Of a stretch of DNA of 64,000 nt, positions 44,604 to 53,857 are shown one piece after another (within the stretch, counting starts at the first letter, position 1; each line of letters opens with the position of its first letter). The notes beneath the pieces are model-generated. The model searched no databases, was not told the DNA's origin, and worked only from the letters and a program-made list of their open reading frames with translations. Both the position numbers and the translations under genes were made by a program. The stretch covers positions 1 through 64,000 of the forward strand of contig DZCM01000002.1 in the NCBI GenBank assembly GCA_022730295.1, given 5' to 3'. The DNA comes from Rhodanobacter sp. GTDB taxonomy: Bacteria; Pseudomonadota; Gammaproteobacteria; Xanthomonadales; Rhodanobacteraceae.

Positions 44604-45622
44604 CGGGCTGGCTCCGCAGCCTGCGCAGCCAGGGTTGCCATCACCGCCTTCTGCACATGCAAGCGGTTCTCGGCTTCGTCGATCGCAATGCAATACGGCG
44701 CATCCATCACCGCGTCGGTGGCCTTGACGTTGCGGCGCAGCGGCAGGCAGTGACTGAACACGGCGCCGTTGGTCAGCGCCATCTTGGATGCGTCGACGAT
44801 GAAGTGCCGATGCGCCTCGCGAATGGGTTTCTCGGCATCCCAGCGCCCGAAGTACGGCAAGGCGCCCCAGCTCTTCGCGTACACCGCATCGGCGTCGCGA
44901 TACGCGCTTTCAATGTCGTGCGAAATTTTCAATGAGCCGCCATTTTGTTCGGCGTTCAGCCGTCCCGACTCGATGTAGCGATCGTCCAGCACGTAGTCCG
45001 GCGTCGGGCACAGCAGGGTCACATCCATGCCCATCTTCGTCGCGATCAGCAACGCCGAATTGGCCACGGCGGTGTTGAGCGGCTTCGGGTGGTAGGTCCA
45101 GGTCAACACGTATTTCCTGCCGCGCAACTCGCCCAGGTGTTCGCGCAGCGCCAGCGCGTGCGCGAGTTCCTGACAAGGGTGGGTAATGGTTTCCATGTTG
45201 ATCACGGGCACCGTTGCGTATGTCGCGAAAGCCTTGATCGCCCGGTCTTCGCGGTCGACCGCCCAGTCGCGGAACTTCGGAAACGCGCGTACGGCGATCA
45301 TGTCGACGTAGCGCGACAGCACCCGTGCGACCTCGGCGACATGTTCCTCGGCATCGCCATCCATCAATGACCCAGCCTCGAATTCGATCGGCCACGCATC
45401 CTTGCCGGGCGCGAGCACCACCGCATGCCCGCCCAGCTGAAACGCGCCCAGCTCGAAACTGCTGCGGGTGCGCATGGACGGATTGAAGAACAACAGCGCT
45501 ATCGACTTGCCGGCGAGCTGAGCGCCGGCGGGAGAACGCTTGAACGCCGCCGCTTGGTCGAGCAACGCGTCGATCTCGGCGCGGCTCCAGTCCTGGGTGG
45601 TGATGAAGTGGCGAAGGGTCAC
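44600..45622 (-). CDS. argF': N-acetylornithine carbamoyltransferase (argF')
   Basis: FFNPSMRTRSSFELGAFQLGGHAVVLAPGKDAWPIEFEAG...MDGDAEEHVAEVARVL; SHCLPLRRNVKATDAVMD; Glu at position 92. Confidence 0.93.
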   Translation of the reverse strand: MTLRHFITTQDWSRAEIDALLDQAAAFKRSPAGAQLAGKSIALLFFNPSMRTRSSFELGAFQLGGHAVVLAPGKDAWPIEFEAGSLMDGDAEEHVAEVARVLSRYVDMIAVRAFPKFRDWAVDREDRAIKAFATYATVPVINMETITHPCQELAHALALREHLGELRGRKYVLTWTYHPKPLNTAVANSALLIATKMGMDVTLLCPTPDYVLDDRYIESGRLNAEQNGGSLKISHDIESAYRDADAVYAKSWGALPYFGRWDAEKPIREAHRHFIVDASKMALTNGAVFSHCLPLRRNVKATDAVMDAPYCIAIDEAENRLHVQKAVMATLAAQAAEPAR

Positions 45623-45741
45623 GACTCAATACTCTTGTGAAAAGCTCTTGTGGAAAATCGGCCAAGGAGTTCTTGGCCATGGATGGCGGCTGTTGGCCGG
45701 CCTGGCTTGCGTGCGCATGGATGCACACTGAAACAAACGAC

Positions 45742-45766
45742 AAAAACCCGGCACAGGGGCCGGGTC
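45742..45766 (-). terminator. rho-independent terminator / candidate attenuator upstream of argF'
   Basis: Minus strand ACCCGGC-CCCTGT-GCCGGGTTTTTG; lies between leader ORF and argF'. Confidence 0.7.
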
Positions 45767-45801
45767 TTGGTCGTCGAATCTGGAGCTGTGCGCGCGACTG
45801 C

Positions 45802-45915
45802 CTACCCGGCTGATTGTCGGTACTTCGGTTCCAGCCGGCGCGCGCGCGAGGTCATTCCGGCGGCCGCGCGGGCGCTGGTAAGAATGGCGTGCACATTGGA
45901 AAGGAGAGTCTGCAT
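45802..45915 (-). CDS. candidate Arg-rich leader peptide (37 aa) of the arg operon
   Basis: MQTLLSNVHAILTSARAAAGMTSRARRLEPKYRQSAG; terminal GCCGGGT can pair with the 5' arm of the terminator. Confidence 0.45.
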   Translation of the reverse strand: MQTLLSNVHAILTSARAAAGMTSRARRLEPKYRQSAG

Positions 45916-46007
45916 GAGCGGTGCATCCTCGCACACCCGTTACTTCAATGCAACAGATGTATCCATCTAGACGTCCGGACCGAACCCGCGACGAGACTCC
46001 AGCACCG

Positions 46008-46541
46008 TCAATCAGCCGGCGCGATCGTCACCCTGATCCGCAGCCGCTCGCCCGGATCGTACGGCAGGCGGGACATGTAGACATCGCCGCGATAACGATA
46101 CTCGACGTCGTAGGCCACAATCTGTTGCTGCGGCGCATAGTTGTCGACCGGGCGACAAACCGTCTGTTGCGAGACCAGCGGTTGGTCGTGCGCCGCGGAC
46201 ACCCGGTTGCCGATCGCACCGCCGACGACGGCGCCCGCCACGGTCGCAGCCTTGCGGCCATCACCCTTGCCGACCGTGTTGCCGAGGACGCCGCCCACGA
46301 TCGCACCCAGCACGGTGCCGCCAGTACGATCGTTGCCCTCACGCCGAACCGTCTGCGGGTAGCACGCTTGCTGGGGCGGTTGCGCCACCGGGGCGTAAAC
46401 GGGATCCACCCGCAACACCTCGGCCCAGCCGAAGCGCACGTTGGCCGCCTGCGGCGCGGGTGGCGGCGGCGCATAGTAGTTCTGGGCACTCGCGTTACCC
46501 GCCAATCCCAACAGCAACACTGCCATGGCAATCCGGTACAT
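46008..46541 (-). CDS. glycine-zipper 2TM domain protein with signal peptide
   Basis: TGGTVLGAIVGGVLGNTVGKGDGRKAATVAGAVVGGAIGNRV. Confidence 0.85.
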   Translation of the reverse strand: MYRIAMAVLLLGLAGNASAQNYYAPPPPAPQAANVRFGWAEVLRVDPVYAPVAQPPQQACYPQTVRREGNDRTGGTVLGAIVGGVLGNTVGKGDGRKAATVAGAVVGGAIGNRVSAAHDQPLVSQQTVCRPVDNYAPQQQIVAYDVEYRYRGDVYMSRLPYDPGERLRIRVTIAPAD

Positions 46542-46684
46542 GCCTTGCTCCAACACCGGCCGCGCCGGTTTTCATTGAGACGCCTGCCATTCAAGCACCC
46601 GCACGCTGAATCCAGCCTCAAGCAGCGGGCGCAACCTGATAAAATTACTCGATTGTTTTTCCGACGCCTGGTCAAACGGCCTGC

Positions 46685-48085
46685 ATGACGCTACACCTGC
46701 ATAATTCGCTGACCCGCCGGGTCGAAGCCTTCGAGCCTGCCGATCCGGCCCGGGTGACGATGTACCTGTGCGGCCCCACCGTGTACAACTTCGTGCACAT
46801 CGGCAACGCACGCGGCCCGGTGGTGTTCGACGTACTGGCGCGCTTGCTGCGCCGGACGCATCCGCGGCTCGTGTATGCGCGCAACATCACCGACGTCGAC
46901 GACAAGATCAACGCTGCCGCGATGGATGCCGGCGTCCCGATCTCGACCATCACCGAACGCTACGCCGCAGCGTATCGCGCAGACATGGCCAAGCTCGGCG
47001 TGGCGCCGCCAGACGTCGAGCCACTGGCGACGGGCCACATCGCGCCGATCATCGCGATGTGCGAAACCCTGATCGCCGGCGGACACGCATACGCAGCCGA
47101 GGGCCACGTGCTGTTCGACGTTGCGAGCTTCGCCGACTACGGCAAGCTGTCCGGACGCTCCACCGACGAGATGGTTGCTGGCGCGCGCGTCGAAGTCGCG
47201 CCGTACAAGCGCAGCCCGGCCGACTTCGTGTTGTGGAAGCCGTCCACGCCGGAACTGCCCGGCTGGGATAGCCCCTGGGGACGCGGGCGCCCGGGCTGGC
47301 ACATTGAATGCTCGGCGATGGCCGCGAGCCACCTTGGCGAGACCATCGACATCCATGCCGGCGGCATCGATCTCGTATTCCCGCACCACGAAAACGAAAT
47401 CGCGCAATCGGTTTGCGCACACGGCGGCAAAACCTTCGCGCGCTTCTGGCTGCACAACGGCATGCTGACCTTTGACGGCGCCAAGATGAGCAAGTCGACC
47501 GGCAATGTGAAGCAATTGCACGCGCTGCTGGCAACGCACCCGCCGGAAGCGTTGCGCTACGCGTTGCTCTCTGCGCACTACCGGCAGCCACTGGACTGGT
47601 CGGATGCGCTGATCGAGCAAAGCATCGCCACGCTGGACCGGTTGTATGGCACGCTGCGCGAGCTGGCCGCGATCGCCGTCGATTCGGCAGTCGCGGTCGA
47701 TGATGTCGAGGCCGCGTTGGAGGATGATCTCAACACGCCCGCCGCGCTCGCAATCGTCAACCGCACGGCGGCGGCCGCACGGCAGATTCTTGCAAACAAC
47801 GGGCGCACCGGCACTGCGTCCGAACTGGCGCGCCTGAAGTCGGACCTGCTCGGCGCGGGCAAGCTGCTGGGACTGTTGCAGCAAGAGCCCGACGCATGGT
47901 TCCAGCGCGGAGCTGGTACCGGCATCGATGGCGCCAAGGTCGAAACCCTGATCGAAGCCCGCCGCGCCGCCCGCGCAGCGCGCGATTTCGCGCGCGCCGA
48001 CGTGATCCGCGCCGAACTCACTGCAATGGGCGTGGCGATCGAAGATGGCCCGCAGGGCACCCGCTGGAAAGCTGCCAATCCATGA
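46685..48085 (+). CDS. cysS: cysteine--tRNA ligase
   Basis: [26 protein letters not shown]...KMSKSTGN. Confidence 0.97.
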   Translation: MTLHLHNSLTRRVEAFEPADPARVTMYLCGPTVYNFVHIGNARGPVVFDVLARLLRRTHPRLVYARNITDVDDKINAAAMDAGVPISTITERYAAAYRADMAKLGVAPPDVEPLATGHIAPIIAMCETLIAGGHAYAAEGHVLFDVASFADYGKLSGRSTDEMVAGARVEVAPYKRSPADFVLWKPSTPELPGWDSPWGRGRPGWHIECSAMAASHLGETIDIHAGGIDLVFPHHENEIAQSVCAHGGKTFARFWLHNGMLTFDGAKMSKSTGNVKQLHALLATHPPEALRYALLSAHYRQPLDWSDALIEQSIATLDRLYGTLRELAAIAVDSAVAVDDVEAALEDDLNTPAALAIVNRTAAAARQILANNGRTGTASELARLKSDLLGAGKLLGLLQQEPDAWFQRGAGTGIDGAKVETLIEARRAARAARDFARADVIRAELTAMGVAIEDGPQGTRWKAANP

Positions 48086-48510
48086 GCGCCGAAGAAATCC
48101 TGAGTGCGCAGCAGGAAATCATCGAGGAGTTCGAATTCTTCGACGACTGGACCGGCCGCTACCAATACCTGATCGACCTGGGCCGCAAGCTGCCGCCACT
48201 GGCCGCCGCCGACATGACGGCCGCCAACAAGGTCGACGGTTGCCAGTCGCAGGTGTGGATAGTTGTCAGCGGCAACGCCGACAGGCTCAACATGCGCGCG
48301 GCCAGCGACTCGGTGATCGTGTCGGGCCTGGTGGCACTGCTGCTGCGCGTCTATGCCGGCCGCAGCGCGCGCGAAATCCTCGCTGCCGACCCGGAATTCA
48401 TCAACGCCATCGGCCTCGGCAAGCACCTTTCGCCAACGCGTTCGAACGGCTTGACGTCGATGGTGAAAACCATCAAGGCCCACGCCGAGCGCGCACTCGC
48501 GCAGGGCTGA
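48082..48510 (+). CDS. sufE: SufE family protein
   Basis: [25 protein letters not shown]...[12 protein letters not shown]. Confidence 0.93.
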   Translation: MSAEEILSAQQEIIEEFEFFDDWTGRYQYLIDLGRKLPPLAAADMTAANKVDGCQSQVWIVVSGNADRLNMRAASDSVIVSGLVALLLRVYAGRSAREILAADPEFINAIGLGKHLSPTRSNGLTSMVKTIKAHAERALAQG

Positions 48511-48522
48511 GCGTCGCAACGC

Positions 48523-48882
48523 CTACATCGTATAGGTCGGTTTGTCCCCGCCTTGCAGGCCGGCCAACAGTGTTTCGATCTTGGTGCGCGCGTTGTCGCC
48601 GTCGGCACTCTCGGTGAACTGCACGCCGATGCCGGCCGGACGATTGCCCTGCGCTGCAATCGGCGTGATCCAAACCACCCGTCCGGTCGTGGCGACGCGC
48701 TCGGTCTCCTCGGGCAGGCTCATCAACAGGAACACTTCGTCGCCGAGGTTATAACGTTTGTTGGTGGGAACGAACAAGCCGCCCCCCCCCACGAACGACA
48801 TGTAGGATTGGTACAGCGTGTTCTTGTCCTTGATGACCACGGGCAGGATGCCCTGCCTTCCTGCTCCACCAGCTACCGCCAT
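48523..48882 (-). CDS. PilZ domain protein
   Basis: GGGGLFVPTNKRYNLGDEVFLLMSLPEE...GRVVWITP...GIGVQF. Confidence 0.88.
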   Translation of the reverse strand: MAVAGGAGRQGILPVVIKDKNTLYQSYMSFVGGGGLFVPTNKRYNLGDEVFLLMSLPEETERVATTGRVVWITPIAAQGNRPAGIGVQFTESADGDNARTKIETLLAGLQGGDKPTYTM

Positions 48883-48938
48883 CGGATTCACCCTCATGCC
48901 GAACCGGGCGCCAGCTTGCCGCTACCGGCGGGCTGCGG

Positions 48939-49928
48939 TCAAGCGCCACCCGCTCCGAACCGGCACCAGCCCCAGCCATCGAAGATCCATGGCGAGGGCA
49001 GCGTGCAACACAGCTTGACGTAATACGGGGCTTGCAAGGCGCGCGGCGACCACGCGGCCGGACTGCCGTCGCGCCAACGCAGGTTGGCATTGCCATCACT
49101 CACCAGCGGCACGCGCAGGCCACCGTGCGCATCGACCAGCAGCAGCGCCAGCGCCGGACGCATCAGCCTGGGTGGTAGCCACGGCAGGCGTTGTTCGCTC
49201 TGGTCATGGCATTCCAGGCCCGCGACAAACGATTCCTCGTCGGTCGCGAAGCGCAGCAGGCGCTTGCGGCTGAATGCCATCTGGCTTGCGTGGGCCTCGA
49301 TCGCCCTGCGTTTGCCGGCTGCCTCATCGGTGGACAACGCAAGCTGTGCGCGCCACCGTGGTATCCCCGACCGCGCACGGCCGTGCAAAACATAGCCAAG
49401 GCAGTCCGGTCGCAGCTCCCGCGGCATACCTTGGAACACCATTTCCATCAGCACATGCAAGGCGCTGTGGTCGGGATGGCGGTCGACCAAATCCGGCAAC
49501 ACGAGGATGGTGGGACGCTCGCGCGCGAGCAGCTCGCGCATCTGCGCGAGCATCGCGGCGGTATCGTCGAGCAGCCGCGAAGTCAGCCCGCCATCAGGCC
49601 AGCCCAAGCGGATTACGCGAATTGCAGCGCCACCCAGCACGTCGACGGCCGCATCCGCCTCATCGCGACGGCGCGCCGCCCAGGCGTCACGCTGGCGCGA
49701 CCCGATCCACAAGCGCCGCTCCAGCGCGCGTTGCGGCCACGGGTTGTTCTCACCATCGCTGACAAACACCACGCTGCCCGGCACGGCGTACGCCCGCGCT
49801 CGCTGAATCAAGCCGCCGGCGGCGAGCGACTCGTCATCCGGATGCGGTGCCAGCACCAGCAGGCGCGCGCCCGGCCGCTGCAACAGCGCATCCGGATCAA
49901 GCAGACCGGCGGGTTTCTCGTGCCGCAT
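48939..49928 (-). CDS. PIG-L (LmbE) family deacetylase
   Basis: RLLVLAPHPDDESLAAGGLI; PDLVDRHPDHSALHVL. Confidence 0.88.
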   Translation of the reverse strand: MRHEKPAGLLDPDALLQRPGARLLVLAPHPDDESLAAGGLIQRARAYAVPGSVVFVSDGENNPWPQRALERRLWIGSRQRDAWAARRRDEADAAVDVLGGAAIRVIRLGWPDGGLTSRLLDDTAAMLAQMRELLARERPTILVLPDLVDRHPDHSALHVLMEMVFQGMPRELRPDCLGYVLHGRARSGIPRWRAQLALSTDEAAGKRRAIEAHASQMAFSRKRLLRFATDEESFVAGLECHDQSEQRLPWLPPRLMRPALALLLVDAHGGLRVPLVSDGNANLRWRDGSPAAWSPRALQAPYYVKLCCTLPSPWIFDGWGWCRFGAGGA

Positions 49929-49975
49929 TTGCCTCCCTCGAGCCTTCACGGCGGGATTGCCGTGCCTGCGCCGGA

Positions 49976-50926
49976 TCAAGTCATGAAGTAGCGCGTGAGA
50001 TGAAAAAACACCGGCGCCGCGAAGCACACCGAATCGAGGCGATCGAGTACGCCGCCGTGGCCTTCGATCATGTGGCCCCAATCCTTGATGCCGCGGTCGC
50101 GCTTGATGGCCGACATCACCAAACCACCGAGGAAGCCCATCAGGTTGATCACCAGTGCCATCACCAGCGCGCCCCAGAACGGGAATGGCGTGATCCACCA
50201 CAACAGCCCGCCCAGCAGGGTCGCCGAAGCGATGCCGCCGGCGAAGCCTTCCCAGGTCTTGGACGGCGACAGTTTGGGCGCGATCAGGTGCCGCCCGCAC
50301 AGCTTGCCCCACACGTACTGCAATACGTCGGACGACTGCACCACGATCACGAGGAAGGCGATCAGCAGCAGGTTGCGATGTTCGTAACCGGCGATGCGCA
50401 GCGCCAGCAGCGCCGGCACATGCGAAATGCAAAACACGCAAATCATCAGGCCCCACTGCACCTTGGCCGCGCGTTCGAGGAAGCGCGTGGTATCGCCGCC
50501 GCCTGCGGCAAGGATCGGCAACAACAGGAACCCGTACACCGGAATGAAGATCGAGAACAAGCCGTACCACTCGATGCCGACCAGCACGTACTGGATTGGC
50601 AACACCAGGTAGAACGCCGCGACCAGTACCCAGTAGTCGCCGCTGCGCGTCGGCAGCAGGGTAATGAACTCGCGCAGCGCCAGCAGCGATACCAAAAAGA
50701 ACAGCACCAGCACGCCCGACTTGCCGAACGCAAAGGCGATGCCCACCAGCAGCGCCATCACCCACCAGGCGTTGATGCGTGCGTTGAGATTGTCGATGGT
50801 CGCGCGCTTGGCCGGCTGCGTGGTCCACGCCAGCACGCGGCCGACCACGGTGGCAATCAGCAGCACCGCGCCGATGCCAAGAAACAACTCGACGGCTGGG
50901 TCGCGCAATGCGGGGAGCGTGATCAC
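49976..50926 (-). CDS. phosphatidate cytidylyltransferase (CdsA family)
   Basis: SPSKTWEGFAGGIASATLLGG...IKDWGHMIEGHGGVLDRLDS. Confidence 0.9.
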   Translation of the reverse strand: MITLPALRDPAVELFLGIGAVLLIATVVGRVLAWTTQPAKRATIDNLNARINAWWVMALLVGIAFAFGKSGVLVLFFLVSLLALREFITLLPTRSGDYWVLVAAFYLVLPIQYVLVGIEWYGLFSIFIPVYGFLLLPILAAGGGDTTRFLERAAKVQWGLMICVFCISHVPALLALRIAGYEHRNLLLIAFLVIVVQSSDVLQYVWGKLCGRHLIAPKLSPSKTWEGFAGGIASATLLGGLLWWITPFPFWGALVMALVINLMGFLGGLVMSAIKRDRGIKDWGHMIEGHGGVLDRLDSVCFAAPVFFHLTRYFMT

Positions 50927-51540
50927 GCGGCCTCCGGTGCCAATGCCAACAGCGCGTCGCGCGCGCGCTCAAGAAACGCATGCCTGTCTTCGCCCTCCGC
51001 AAGCCGCAGTGGCGCACCGAAATGCGCGGTGCACAACAACGGCAGCGGAATCAGGCGTCCCTTCGGCATCACCCGCTTGATGTTTTCCAGCCACACCGGT
51101 ACCAGTTCGAGTTTCGGGCACTGGTTGGCGAGGTGGTACAGGCCACTCTTGAAAGGCAGCAGGCCATCGCCCATGTTGCGCGTGCCTTCGGGAAACAGGA
51201 TCAACGCCGACCCCGATTCAATGGCCGCAGCCATCAGCGCGATCGGATCCTCGTTGCGATGCTCCGCCTCGCGTTCAATCAGCACGCCGTGGAACACGCG
51301 CCGGATCAGATAGCGCCGCAGCGCACCGCGCCGCCAGTATTCCGCTGCCGCGACGGGGCGTGCCTGCTTGCGCAAAGCCGCAGGCAAGGCCGACCAGATC
51401 AGCACGAAATCGCCGTGACTGGAATGATTGCCGTAGTAAACCCGCGGTGCCGGCGCCAGCGCCTCGCTCCAGAACGCGCGGCTGCCCGTCAGCAGATGGA
51501 TGAACCCGGACAAGGAACGGGCTATCAATTTTTCGAGCAT
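50923..51540 (-). CDS. 1-acylglycerol-3-phosphate acyltransferase (PlsC family)
   Basis: NHSSHGDFVLIW; LFPEGTRNMGDGLLPFKSGLY. Confidence 0.88.
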   Translation of the reverse strand: MLEKLIARSLSGFIHLLTGSRAFWSEALAPAPRVYYGNHSSHGDFVLIWSALPAALRKQARPVAAAEYWRRGALRRYLIRRVFHGVLIEREAEHRNEDPIALMAAAIESGSALILFPEGTRNMGDGLLPFKSGLYHLANQCPKLELVPVWLENIKRVMPKGRLIPLPLLCTAHFGAPLRLAEGEDRHAFLERARDALLALAPEAA

Positions 51541-51574
51541 GCAGCCTCCCATGTAGGCATGTCGGATCGCACAC

Positions 51575-52186
51575 TCACGCGTGTACTTCGCGCAACGCGG
51601 CCCGCGCGCGATTCAGCACCGTCAGCGCGCACAGCGCGGCCAGCAGCCAGACCAGCCAGTCGATCCATGACCCCGGCGGCGCGCCCACTGCCAGCGCAAG
51701 CCCGAGCGCGCCGAACACCAACGCGCGATCACTCTTGCCCAGCGGTCCGTCGTAGCGGCGCGTAGCGCCGATCTGCACGCCCACCACACCCATCATTTCG
51801 GTCAACACCGCCAACAGCACGAACACCGCCAACGGCCACAACGCGAACAGCGGCGTCAATGCCAGCGGCAGGTACAGGCCCGCATCGGCGAGCACGTCCC
51901 CCAGCTCGTTCAGGACCGCACCGAGCTTCGACGCCTGGCCGTGCTCGCGCGCCAGCATGCCATCGATGGCATTCAGGGCCATGCGCAGGAACAACCACAA
52001 TGGCAGCAGTCCGAACAGCCAGCGCCGCTCACCGGCCCACAAGCCCACCACCACGCCCACCGCGACCGACACCAGCATCGCGGCGAGCGTCACCTGGTTC
52101 GCGGTGATGCCGGCGCTGGCCATGCGCCGCACCAGCGGCCGCAGCAGGGCCTGGAAGCGTGGCTTGATGTCGTAAACGCTGGGCAT
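51575..52186 (-). CDS. CDP-alcohol phosphatidyltransferase family protein
   Basis: NAIDGMLAREHGQASKLGAVLNELGDVLADAGLY, variant of the CDP-OH-P motif. Confidence 0.85.
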   Translation of the reverse strand: MPSVYDIKPRFQALLRPLVRRMASAGITANQVTLAAMLVSVAVGVVVGLWAGERRWLFGLLPLWLFLRMALNAIDGMLAREHGQASKLGAVLNELGDVLADAGLYLPLALTPLFALWPLAVFVLLAVLTEMMGVVGVQIGATRRYDGPLGKSDRALVFGALGLALAVGAPPGSWIDWLVWLLAALCALTVLNRARAALREVHA

Positions 52187-52224
52187 GCATCAAGTTCCGG
52201 ATGGTGATGGAAAGTACCGCACCG

Positions 52225-53229
52225 TCAACGCACGCTGGCGGCGGTTCGTGGCAGGGCATCTAGCCATTCGAACAGCGCGAGGTCGTTGCGCAACGGGCCG
52301 TTTACTTGCAGCCGCAACTGATCAGCGCGCTGCGATGCCGCGGCCAGGGTCGCCGCATCCCAGCCGGGATCGAAGCGCGTACGGGTTGCCTGTGCGAGCG
52401 AACGCAACGCGCCTTCCAGCAAGCGTGATGCCTGCTCCAGTCGCTGCGCAGGTTCATCTTCGGCCCAGGCGCGCCCGATTGCGCGCGCATCGCCCTTGCC
52501 GGCCGCCATCGCCAGCAGGTCGCGGGCAACGTCCTGGCGCCGCTGCATGCCGCCGCGCTCGGCCAGCAGCCATGCCTGTCCTGGATTGCCGCCGGCCGCA
52601 GCCAGCACCGCTTCGGGATGCGCCACGCCGCGCGTCGCAAGCCACGCGCGCGCAACCTCGGGTTGCGGCACCACGAAGTCGAGTCGCTGGCAACGGCTGC
52701 GGATGGTGGGGGTCAGCCGCCACGGCTGGTCGGCGACCAACACGATCAGGCTGGCAGCGGTCGGCTCTTCCAGCGTCTTCAGCAATGCATTCTGCGACGG
52801 GCTGTTCATCGCCTCGGCGGGATCGATCACCGCGATCTGCCAGCCACCGAGCTGGCTTGACATCGCCAGCCGGGCGGACAGTGCGCGGATCTGGTCGATC
52901 ACGATCTCCGCGCGCAGCTTGTGCGTCCTGGGATTCTCCTCGAGCGCGACCAACACGCGATCGGGGTGCGTGCCAGCGGCCAGCAGGCGGCAAGCGCGAC
53001 AAGTGCCGCAGGCGCGATCGTCTTGCACTGCCTCGCACAGGCGCGCGCGCACGAACATCTCCGCGAGCGCACGCTTGCCGAGCCCCGCCGGACCGCACAA
53101 CAGCAACGCGTGCGGCAAGCTGCCCTTCGCTGCACGCGCGGCGAGGTTTTGCCACAAGGTGTCGCACCATGGCGGCAATGGATCACCGGGCGCAATCGCC
53201 ACCGGCGCGGAGTCGGCCATTTCACTCAT
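52225..53229 (-). CDS. holB: DNA polymerase III subunit delta'
   Basis: [38 protein letters not shown]. Confidence 0.92.
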   Translation of the reverse strand: MSEMADSAPVAIAPGDPLPPWCDTLWQNLAARAAKGSLPHALLLCGPAGLGKRALAEMFVRARLCEAVQDDRACGTCRACRLLAAGTHPDRVLVALEENPRTHKLRAEIVIDQIRALSARLAMSSQLGGWQIAVIDPAEAMNSPSQNALLKTLEEPTAASLIVLVADQPWRLTPTIRSRCQRLDFVVPQPEVARAWLATRGVAHPEAVLAAAGGNPGQAWLLAERGGMQRRQDVARDLLAMAAGKGDARAIGRAWAEDEPAQRLEQASRLLEGALRSLAQATRTRFDPGWDAATLAAASQRADQLRLQVNGPLRNDLALFEWLDALPRTAASVR

Positions 53230-53857
53230 GCGCCTGTCCATTGCGCAAGGCCTCGATCGCCGCCACCGCCGCGTGCAACACGCGATCGCGTGGCTGCGAC
53301 GAGTCGATGGTGCAGAAGCGCTCCGGATCCGCCAACGCGCGCGCGCGATAGGTGGCGCGCACGCGCTCGAAAAAATCGTCGCGCTCGGTTTCGATGCGGT
53401 CGGCATCGCTGCGCTGGCTGGCGCGCGCACGGCCAGCCGCGACCGGCAAGTCCAGCAACAAGGTCAGATCGGGCTTCAAGTCCGTCGTGGCGATACGTTC
53501 GAGTTCGGCGATGCGAGCCACATCGATCCCGCGGCCACCACCCTGATAGGCATAACTCGCATCGGTGAAGCGATCGCACAATACCCAGCGGCCGGCCTCC
53601 AGCGCCGGACGCAACACCTCACGCACCAGTTGTGCGCGCGCTGCGAACATCAGCAACAACTCGGTCTCGGCAGCGATGCCGCGATGCGCCGGATCCAGCA
53701 CCAGCGCGCGGATCGCCTCGCCGGCCAGCGTGCCGCCGGGTTCGCGCGTGGTCAGCACGTCCATGTCCACACGCTGGAAATGTTCACGCAACCCCGCCAG
53801 CAAGGTGCTCTTGCCCGCACCTTCGCCGCCTTCGAGCGTAATGAGACGACCGCGCAT
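53222..53857 (-). CDS. tmk: thymidylate kinase
   Basis: GRLITLEGGEGAGKSTLLAGLREHF; LCDRFTDASYAYQGGGRG. Confidence 0.96.
   Translation of the reverse strand: MRGRLITLEGGEGAGKSTLLAGLREHFQRVDMDVLTTREPGGTLAGEAIRALVLDPAHRGIAAETELLLMFAARAQLVREVLRPALEAGRWVLCDRFTDASYAYQGGGRGIDVARIAELERIATTDLKPDLTLLLDLPVAAGRARASQRSDADRIETERDDFFERVRATYRARALADPERFCTIDSSQPRDRVLHAAVAAIEALRNGQAHE

Noticed and set aside
49929-51017. N-terminal extension of the 692-aa ORF beginning at 51017
   Set aside because: Overlaps cdsA in another frame; the PIG-L start at 49928 is the sensible one
49847-51313. 488-aa plus-strand ORF
   Set aside because: Antisense shadow of cdsA/plsC region; no recognisable domain
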